The notes beneath the pieces were generated by a model. It did no database searches, had not been told where the DNA came from, and was given only the letters and a program-made list of their open reading frames with translations. From Desulforapulum sp034007745 (GTDB taxonomy: Bacteria; Desulfobacterota; Desulfobacteria; Desulfobacterales; Desulfobacteraceae): a stretch of 64,000 bases of DNA. The stretch covers positions 47,949 through 111,948 of the forward strand of contig JAVEQI010000005.1 in the NCBI GenBank assembly GCA_034007745.1. Direction: 5' to 3'. This document shows, piece by piece, positions 57,436 through 64,000 of the stretch (positions are counted from its first letter, which is position 1; every line of letters begins with the position of its first letter). The translations under genes and the position numbers were made by a program.

Positions 57436-57462
57436 CCTGATGGACACAACAAATATTGAAAC
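57436..57462 (+). repeat. 27-nt dispersed box, copy 4
   Basis: CCTGATGGACACAACAAATA then TTGAAAC. Part of the tandem duplication, so it is the partner of copy 3. Confidence 0.5.
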
Positions 57463-57485
57463 ACGTTGGCACTAGCGTCATTCCG

Positions 57486-57597
57486 CCCCGTTTGATTATC
57501 CTGACCAGAACCGCAAAACGTCGGGGGTCGCTTTGAACCTTCTTAATGCTTTCGCCCCTTTGGTTTTGAACGTTCTGGTCAGTATAACCAAACTGGG
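57486..57597. repeat. Large inverted-repeat element (copy B, imperfect arms)
   Basis: Same element as 54792-54903 at the same distance from its transporter. The arms 57486-57511 and 57572-57597 differ at three of 26 positions, whereas copy A is perfect. Confidence 0.7.
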
Positions 57598-57645
57598 CTC
57601 TAAAGTCGAGACTCCCGCTAGGAAGTTTAAGCGGGAGTTTCTTAT

Positions 57646-57684
57646 AAAAACAAAACGAGGCGGGAGGGCTCCTCCCGCCTCGTT
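57646..57684 (-). terminator. Rho-independent terminator of YeiH copy B
   Basis: On the minus strand a 13-bp GC-rich stem ACGAGGCGGGAGG / CCTCCCGCCTCGT with a 3-nt loop, followed by TTTTGTTTTT. Stronger stem than in copy A. Confidence 0.85.
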
Positions 57685-57698
57685 GAATCAGAGCAGAA

Positions 57699-59438
57699 TT
57701 AAATCGTTGCTGTGATTTCCGGGAACACCAGGTAAAACATGATATACGCCATGATCAGGGTCAAAACCAGGTTGAGACTCTGGCCGCACACGTAAAGGAT
57801 CACCGGCTTTCCGCCCTTGAAGTACTTGGAAAGCTCTCTGAAGTTGGTGGAAAGACCAATGGCAGCAAAGGACAGGGCAAAGAACCAGGCTCGAAAGAGA
57901 CGGGTACCGCCACGAATGACACCTTGATCCAGAAGAGCAGTTCCCATATCCTTACCCATGTTGCTGTCAATCAGTGAGAAGATAATGGAGGCAGCGAGGA
58001 ATCCCAGTACAAATTTGGGGAACCTGTTCCATATTTCCATTGCACCAACATCCCTGCCGGCCTCACGTTCCACCTTCATAGTCCAATACATTGCAACGCA
58101 GAAAGCGGTAACACCGATCATCACATTCTGGATCATCTTGATGGTGGCTGCCACATACATTGCCTTTTCACCCAGGAAAGCACCTGCTGCGGCAACTGCA
58201 CCGGTGGAATCTATCGTCCCGCCCATCCAGGCGCCGCCAAGGACTTCCGGTATGCCCACTGCCTTTATGAAGGCAGGCAGGGCAATCATCATGATAGCGG
58301 TAAAAACCAGGGACATACCGATGGCGAGGGTCAACTCCTCTTTCTTGGCCCGGCAGGCAGATGCAACGGCTATGGCGGCAGATGTGCCGCAGACTGACAT
58401 ATCCGCTGAGATGACGATATTAAGGGTCTTGGAGGGCATCTTCAACACTTTCTGACCGAATATATAGGTGCAGATCAAAACAATGGGGGTGACCACCCAG
58501 GCAACAAAGACACCGGGAATGCCTATGGCCATTATCTTACTGAAAAGGACCTCTGCTCCGAGGAGTACCAGACCAGTTTTAATGAAAAACTCCACCTTAC
58601 AGGAGGGTAGGACCCACTTGGGTGTACCGATGGTATTCGCAATGATCATACCCAGGATAATACCCCAGGCTTCAGCCCCAAAACCATACTGTTTGGAAAT
58701 CGCCTGTCCTCCAAGCAGATAGGCCAGGGTTGCGACCAGGAAGACCACTGTAAATCCCTTGGCAAAGGACCAGAATTCTTCACCCATGAGGCGGATGCCA
58801 GCCCCGAAAATCAGTGTAAAGAAGATACACAGGCAGATGAGGGTCGGAATAAAGTTATAGGGTTTGTTTTCTATCTTTTTTTTGGCATCCCCAGCAGCCT
58901 TGTGAGCAGTTCTCCAAACTGTAATTTTTGCCTTGGCTTCATCGTTGAGCGCGTCATCCTTGAAAGACATACTGGCTGCTGCTTGTTCAGCAATCACCGC
59001 AGCAGACAGTGCAGCTTCACTCCTGGCTTTAGCTTCCTCGTATTTGGGCATGGCTTTTGCGTTTAAGGCGTTGGCCTGCTTTTCGGTGCGAATAAAACTA
59101 TCAATAGGATTGCTCTTCCATGACCCTGGGTTTTTTGTCCACTTACCGACAAACTTGCCAAAAGCAGAAGAGGAGGCTTTTAATTTCAACTTATCGTCCA
59201 GGGCTTTATACCAGGCAATGCTTTTGAACGGGACTTTTGTTGATTCTGCGGCCTGAATTTGGTTTGCAGCCTCAATCTTGTTGACAAATTCTTCCCTGGG
59301 ACCAAAATTTAAATATGCTATTATACTTACCAGAATTATGGAAAACCCAAGCCAGATGGCCAGGTAATCCTCCTTTTTCCATAGATCCGACCACCGGGAC
59401 TTACCGTCATCAACCACAACATTGCTGTCTTTTTCCAT
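57699..59438 (-). CDS. YeiH-type putative sulfate exporter, copy B
   Basis: A 579-residue tandem copy of 55004-56743, spaced exactly 2695 nt. Residues 282-579 show no difference from copy A, while residues 1-281 carry some 30-odd substitutions, several in pairs (residues 213-231: LGLC/ICLC, QRFMPF/EEFWSF). It has its own strong AGGAGG ribosome site, unlike copy A. The topology and long N-terminal extension are the same. A dosage or specificity difference lying in the N-terminal half is an inference. Confidence 0.85.
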   Translation of the reverse strand: MEKDSNVVVDDGKSRWSDLWKKEDYLAIWLGFSIILVSIIAYLNFGPREEFVNKIEAANQIQAAESTKVPFKSIAWYKALDDKLKLKASSSAFGKFVGKWTKNPGSWKSNPIDSFIRTEKQANALNAKAMPKYEEAKARSEAALSAAVIAEQAAASMSFKDDALNDEAKAKITVWRTAHKAAGDAKKKIENKPYNFIPTLICLCIFFTLIFGAGIRLMGEEFWSFAKGFTVVFLVATLAYLLGGQAISKQYGFGAEAWGIILGMIIANTIGTPKWVLPSCKVEFFIKTGLVLLGAEVLFSKIMAIGIPGVFVAWVVTPIVLICTYIFGQKVLKMPSKTLNIVISADMSVCGTSAAIAVASACRAKKEELTLAIGMSLVFTAIMMIALPAFIKAVGIPEVLGGAWMGGTIDSTGAVAAAGAFLGEKAMYVAATIKMIQNVMIGVTAFCVAMYWTMKVEREAGRDVGAMEIWNRFPKFVLGFLAASIIFSLIDSNMGKDMGTALLDQGVIRGGTRLFRAWFFALSFAAIGLSTNFRELSKYFKGGKPVILYVCGQSLNLVLTLIMAYIMFYLVFPEITATI

Positions 59439-59909
59439 AGTTTTGTCGCCTCCTATTCTTGTTACAGTATTATTTCCTAGTATATGTATTCACCGGGATT
59501 AATTAACCCGTATCTTTCCCTTTTGATTCAAACACTTCAAATTTCATGCCGCGGATGAACCATTTACTATAAAAAAACTATGCATACACTTAACTCCAAC
59601 CACCACTACTACATAGTAGTAGGTCCTGGAGTGAAATCCATGCCCCAGAAAAAGAACAAAAGCATTTAATATTTTTCAGACATTGCAAATAAAGCGGGCT
59701 AAACCTTTAAATCATTTTTTACAGATTGTAAACAAAATTGACTCCCTATTCTTTAACCTTTTTTTCAACAATTTTAATTTTGATTTCATATTGCAGGCAA
59801 CGGTATGGGCTGATCAAGAACCACCCTGTTAAAAAGCTGCACCGCTGGAATTTGGAAGACTGTAGATACACCCTAACAATCCTCAGCAACTGATCAATTA
59901 ATTCATTCG
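59439..59909. other. Upstream region of YeiH copy B
   Basis: 471 nt, AT-rich, no gene. It contains the dyad CGGGATTAATTAACCCG (59494-59510), a candidate operator, and the palindrome CTACTA-CA-TAGTAG (59606-59619). Confidence 0.45.
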
Positions 59910-61907
59910 TCAATCGATCAGTTCGCCAAGGCCTGAAGCCCTTTTTGTGCGCTGCTGAACGGCGGTGGCAAGTATCGATTCATTGGGGTTTACAAGGGTA
60001 AACCATGACTTTGCCCGGGTGATGCCGGTATATAGAAGCTCCCTTGTAAGAACAGGGGATATGGCATGGGGGAGCACCAGGGCCGTGTGGTCGAATTCAG
60101 ATCCCTGGGATTTGTGAACTGTCATGGCATAAACAGTTTCCACCTGGGAGAGTCTTGAGGGAAGGACAAGTTTCAGCGATCCATCGCCCATGGAAAACAC
60201 AACCCTCATCCCCCGGGATGCTGGAACAGTAATACCCATATCTCCGTTCATGAGCCCGAGGCTGTAATCGTTGCGCATCACAAGGATGGGGCGCCCCGGA
60301 TACCAGCCCTGGGGCTCAGGAATCAGGCTGGATCTAAACAGAATATCTCCAATGGCATGGTTGAGTCCTTCAACACCCCACTCTCCCCGTCTTAAGGGGG
60401 TCAGGATCTGGAAGCGGTTAAACTTATTGATGACGGCCATGAGCCAGGCTGTTTCAGACCCAAAGGCCCCGGGGCCCTGGGCTATTGTTTCGAGATAGGC
60501 ACGATACCCAGGAGGAGTGTCTGCTTTGTCTGATTCCTCTGGATGGCCGTCCAGCACCAGGCGTTTAAAGAGTTTGTCATGGCAGCTTGCAATTGAGAGT
60601 CGAAAGAGGTCTGAGAATGAACGATCCCACACCTCTGTAACACCCCTTTTGTCTCCCCTGTTAACGGCTCCTGCAAGGGCACCAATTCCACTTTGTTCGC
60701 CAAATCGGTGGCTCTTTCTGAGCACTACAATCTGCTGGTCAATGCTGCGGCCCTGGCCCTGGAAGGGAGAAAGATCAAACCCTGTGGACTCTTTGAGAAA
60801 GTCCACTGTTCCAGGGAAATAGCAGGCGTCGGACCTGGTCTGGCAAAGATCTCCAAGAACAGATCCTGCCTCAACCGAGGCAAGCTGATCCTTGTCACCC
60901 AGCAGGATCAGCCTTGCCGTCGGGGGAATGGCCTGGAAAAGCGAACTCATCATCTCAAGGTCGATCATGGAAGCTTCATCCACCACAAGAAGGTCCAGAT
61001 GAAGGGGATTGTTCCGGTTGTGGATGAAATTTCGGGAATCTGGCCGGGAACCAAGAAGCCTGTGAAGGGTAGAAACAGCGGTGGGCATTTTTTCCTGAAC
61101 CATCTCTGGAAGCCTATCAACGGCCTTGCCGATGGATTCGGTCAACCTGGCCGCAGCCTTGCCCGTGGGGGCTGCAAGGGCAATTCTCAGGGCCCTGCCC
61201 CCTTCCATGGCAAGGGTCTGGAGGATTCCTATAAGCTTGACCACCGTGGTTGTTTTTCCCGTGCCCGGACCGCCTGATATGATGCAGAATGCGTTGGCTG
61301 CGGCAACGGCAGCGGCAACACTCTGCCAGTGAATCTCGGTTTTTTCGTTTTCCTCCGTGGTCCTCAACCCTGAGAAAATAAGATCAAGGCGCTGTTCAAG
61401 ATCATTGGGGACCGGGAATTTTTTTTGGGATCGCACATGGATCTCTTCGGCCACCCTGCGGGTATAGTCCCAGTATCGGCGAAGGTAGAGGCGACCTCCT
61501 GCAAGGGCAAGGGGTGAGCTGCCCGTTTCTTTGCCCACAAGCGAAGAGGCTGAGAGGCTCTTCGTCCACGTTTCAAAGGTAACATTGGCGAGAACCCTGG
61601 AGGGCCTGGGCGTATCCCCCGCAGCCGCCCCCTCTGGAACAAGGCTAAGGGTGGCTTCCGGATCAGCCAGAAGCGCTGCAATATCGAGGCAGATGTGCCC
61701 CCTGGAGAGCTGATGGCTCACAAGGGCCGCTCCAAGGAGAACCAGCCAGTCCTCGTTTCGGCCCTGCCGGTTCAGAAAAAGAACAAAGGCACGGTCAAGG
61801 GGCCTCAGCCAGCCCAGGGTTGTCCAGGTTTCGATCAACTCAAGGACGTCCCAGGGTTGGTTGACTTGATCATCTATCGGGGATGAGCAGTCATAAAACT
61901 CGGTCAT
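59910..61907 (-). CDS. recD: Exodeoxyribonuclease V alpha subunit RecD
   Basis: A 665-residue helicase subunit of RecBCD, moving 5' to 3'. A helical N-terminal region is followed by two RecA-like domains: Walker A GGPGTGKTTT, Walker B VVDEASMIDL, GDKDQLASVE and the final motif TVHKSQGSEF...LLYTGITRAK. It is 132 nt downstream of recB on the same strand, with a heptad array in that gap. recC is expected upstream of recB, outside the window. Confidence 0.95.
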   Translation of the reverse strand: MTEFYDCSSPIDDQVNQPWDVLELIETWTTLGWLRPLDRAFVLFLNRQGRNEDWLVLLGAALVSHQLSRGHICLDIAALLADPEATLSLVPEGAAAGDTPRPSRVLANVTFETWTKSLSASSLVGKETGSSPLALAGGRLYLRRYWDYTRRVAEEIHVRSQKKFPVPNDLEQRLDLIFSGLRTTEENEKTEIHWQSVAAAVAAANAFCIISGGPGTGKTTTVVKLIGILQTLAMEGGRALRIALAAPTGKAAARLTESIGKAVDRLPEMVQEKMPTAVSTLHRLLGSRPDSRNFIHNRNNPLHLDLLVVDEASMIDLEMMSSLFQAIPPTARLILLGDKDQLASVEAGSVLGDLCQTRSDACYFPGTVDFLKESTGFDLSPFQGQGRSIDQQIVVLRKSHRFGEQSGIGALAGAVNRGDKRGVTEVWDRSFSDLFRLSIASCHDKLFKRLVLDGHPEESDKADTPPGYRAYLETIAQGPGAFGSETAWLMAVINKFNRFQILTPLRRGEWGVEGLNHAIGDILFRSSLIPEPQGWYPGRPILVMRNDYSLGLMNGDMGITVPASRGMRVVFSMGDGSLKLVLPSRLSQVETVYAMTVHKSQGSEFDHTALVLPHAISPVLTRELLYTGITRAKSWFTLVNPNESILATAVQQRTKRASGLGELID

Positions 61908-61933
61908 ATTTCACCTTTTTTGAAAAAGAAGGC

Positions 61934-61968
61934 ACTGGGTTTTGGGTGTTGGGTACTGGGTGTTAACA
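61934..61968. repeat. Heptameric tandem repeat (TTTGGGT type)
   Basis: Units ACTGGGT, TTTGGGT, GTTGGGT, ACTGGGT, GTTAACA in register in the recB-recD gap. Confidence 0.7.
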
Positions 61969-62039
61969 GCAACTGCTTTTTCATTATTCGTTTTGACAGG
62001 ACAGCCTGTCATGTGGGTTTTAAAAACTTGACCATCGAG

Positions 62040-64000
62040 TTAAACCATTCGTGACGAAAAAAGCTTATCAAGGGTTTCGATCAGATCCCTTGAGGGCCGG
62101 TCAAAGTAGACTCCCTGCCCCTCCGGGGAGACGCCCCTCAAAAAGAGGTAAACGGCCCCGCCAACATCACGATCATAGTCATAATCTGGTTTTCGTGCCT
62201 TTAATAAACGATGAAGGGCCAGGGTGTAGAGCACATATTGAAGGTCATATCGATGGCCTACCATGGCCTGGTTCATGGCCGAAGCTTCATAGGAAGAGCC
62301 ATCGTCACCCAGGTGGTTGGACTTGTAATCAAGGATGTAGTATTTTTGATTAAAATATAATATAAGGTCGATAAAGCCCTTTACCATGCCGTTTAACAGG
62401 TTGGGACTGAGGACTGGCCGCAGGATTTCCGGCAGAACATGGGTTGTTACTAAACGGTCAATTCCGAGGGTCTCTACCCCATGGACGGCAAACATGAACT
62501 CCATCTCAGCCCTTGCCTGCCCCTTACCAAGGTCAGAAAGCTTGAAGGCCCCATCGCCAACCTTCAAGGGAATTTTCAGGAGATCCATGAACCAACGGAC
62601 AAGCACCTCGATCCACTCCGCCCATCCCCTTGAAAGGCAGGCGGATCCAATGTGATCGGCAACCAGGGGTTGATCGTTTGCCACCCTGTCAAATCCCTGG
62701 AGAGCTGCCCATTCAAATATATCGTGGAGAAAGGTGCCGGGCTCAGGCCCCCTTGGGAAATCGTGGATGGAAGGGGCCCGGGGATTAGTCCGGGGCATAG
62801 AATCCACTGACAGCTCTTCCACTGGCGCCGCATCCATAGGTATCTCAGTCTCCTGGAGCTGTTCCTGGGTCGCAGAGTCAGGGGGCTCAACATTGATTTC
62901 AAATCCCGTTTTTCCCCTTTCTGACATGGCGGCGTTTGCAAGTATGCCTGAATAGCTCGTGATCCGCCAATTATCCGGGATGGTGGTGTTAAAGGGGCGG
63001 GCCGGCAGGAGCTGTGGCTGACTCTTTCCCTGCTTAAACCTCACAGGTTCAGGTTGAGGTAGAGGCAGGACGGCAATGGAGGTACACACCCCTTTAAGCT
63101 CCTTCAAAAGGGCCGGTAATTCAGCAGTTTCAATCATCCTGCCTCCGCTCATCAGATACCCTAGGGCGGATTCATGAAGGGTGGTGGATTCCCCCGACTT
63201 GAGGGTTCTGCCCATGACGCCGATCCCGAGGAAGCATGCAAAGCAAGAGCGGGTCAGGGCCACATAGAGCATTCTCAACTCTTCGGCCAGACGCTCCCTG
63301 TCAGCTGTTTCAAGGACTTTGGAATCTGGATTCATAAAGATGGCGGGCTTGCCCCCGGGATCATGGCCCTTTACAATGGAGGTATTTCTATTGGTGAGTT
63401 TTCTTTCAGTGCAGGCGAAGGGAAGAAACACCAGGGGATACTCAAGCCCCTTGGATTTATGGATTGTTATTACCCGCACGAGTTTTCTGTCGCTTTCAAG
63501 GCGGATGATCTCGTCGTCCCCATTACTGTCCGGGTTTCCTATGCGGTCCACAAGCCATCTTATCACTCCTGATTCTCCATCGAGCACGGCCGATTCTGCC
63601 TGGAGGATCTCACCGAGATGAAGAAGATTGGTGAGCTTTCGTTCCCCTGTAAGGGTCGATAAAAGAGGGGCTCCCACATTAAACTCAAAAACAAGGGCCC
63701 TAACCATGGGCAGCACCCCTTTGGTCTGCCAGATTCCCTGGAACCTTTTAAACTGCTCGACCTTTTTCTCCCATAGAGACTCGTCAAGGGTTAAGGTCTC
63801 AAGCTCTTTTATGGAAAGATCCAGGAGCGGTGTTGCAAGGGCGGCCCTAAGGGCCCGCTCGCTGCCGGGATCGAAACAGGCCTTAAGAATATGGACAAGG
63901 GCTACGGCCTCGGGGCTGTCAAAAACTGATTCCCGGTCCGACAGGTAAACAGATCGCACGCCTGCGAGATCAAGGGCTGATCGAATGGCCCTGGCTTCAG
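62040..64000 (-). CDS. recB: Exodeoxyribonuclease V beta subunit RecB (3' part, cut by window end)
   Basis: The frame is open to base 64000 (reading AIRSALDLAGVRSVYLSDRESVF at the edge), so the N-terminal helicase motor is outside. The part here (about 653 residues) contains helicase motifs V-VI (VRVITIHKSKGLEYPLVFLP, EELRMLYVALTRS) and the C-terminal nuclease domain with GTFLHDIFEWAA, GFIDLIL and YYILDYKSN, the catalytic Asp/Lys of RecB nucleases. A GTG at 63959 is internal and not the start. Confidence 0.93.
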   Translation of the reverse strand, partial: EARAIRSALDLAGVRSVYLSDRESVFDSPEAVALVHILKACFDPGSERALRAALATPLLDLSIKELETLTLDESLWEKKVEQFKRFQGIWQTKGVLPMVRALVFEFNVGAPLLSTLTGERKLTNLLHLGEILQAESAVLDGESGVIRWLVDRIGNPDSNGDDEIIRLESDRKLVRVITIHKSKGLEYPLVFLPFACTERKLTNRNTSIVKGHDPGGKPAIFMNPDSKVLETADRERLAEELRMLYVALTRSCFACFLGIGVMGRTLKSGESTTLHESALGYLMSGGRMIETAELPALLKELKGVCTSIAVLPLPQPEPVRFKQGKSQPQLLPARPFNTTIPDNWRITSYSGILANAAMSERGKTGFEINVEPPDSATQEQLQETEIPMDAAPVEELSVDSMPRTNPRAPSIHDFPRGPEPGTFLHDIFEWAALQGFDRVANDQPLVADHIGSACLSRGWAEWIEVLVRWFMDLLKIPLKVGDGAFKLSDLGKGQARAEMEFMFAVHGVETLGIDRLVTTHVLPEILRPVLSPNLLNGMVKGFIDLILYFNQKYYILDYKSNHLGDDGSSYEASAMNQAMVGHRYDLQYVLYTLALHRLLKARKPDYDYDRDVGGAVYLFLRGVSPEGQGVYFDRPSRDLIETLDKLFSSRMV

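Overview
The window looks like a chromosomal segment of a sulfate-reducing deltaproteobacterium close to Desulfobacteraceae (Desulfobacterium-like). The evidence is the end of an Rnf complex operon (rnfE-rnfA-rnfB), a complete Tmc redox complex (TmcD, TmcC, TmcB and the tetraheme cytochrome TmcA), a corrinoid methyltransferase operon and tandem YeiH-type putative sulfate exporters. No species can be proven from sequence reading alone.

Layout. 1-2.1 kb: end of the rnf operon (+) with a terminator. 2.2-4.9 kb (-): ACT-domain protein, phenylacetate-CoA ligase, crotonase. 5.0-17.2 kb (-): a long housekeeping run in transcription order rpoH, TPR lipoprotein, small lipoprotein, Mrp ATPase, HD dNTPase, UPF0280 protein, CooT-like protein, M23-like protein, LapA-like protein, mutS, cell-wall amidase. 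17.4 kb: a tRNA-Arg(TCT) gene. 17.5-26 kb: an accessory and decayed zone directly next to the tRNA, with a broken umuDC pair, a phosphatase/ADP-ribosylglycohydrolase fragment, IS21 istB debris, a frameshifted ribbon-helix-helix gene, a gutted YbaK gene, and intact cargo (ZIP transporter, YjbQ, a HACL2/ILVBL-like thiamine-diphosphate enzyme, two cupins). 26-36 kb: core genes again (HAD, Bax inhibitor-1 family, xseA-xseB-ispA-dxs-tlyA, an EF-G paralogue, purC).

36.3-44.8 kb is a redox module: the tmc genes run into a response regulator, a histidine kinase whose periplasmic part carries CXXCH and CX3CH motifs (a candidate haem sensor), and a receiver-PAS-kinase hybrid. 44.8-51.1 kb holds tamB-tamA. 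51.1-54.3 kb (-) is a translationally coupled trio: corrinoid protein, MtaA-like methyltransferase, and a DUF1638-like/GGDEF fusion. 54.5-59.5 kb is a 2.7-kb-spaced tandem duplication of a YeiH-type transporter with a 735-nt block of perfect identity. 59.9-64 kb holds recD and the 3' part of recB.

The most unusual non-genic signal is a family of degenerate tandem arrays with a strict 7-nt period in at least eight intergenic spacers, each with its own unit sequence and several abutting stop codons. Around it sit a dispersed 27-nt box (four copies) and a long inverted-repeat element with 26-bp arms (two copies).
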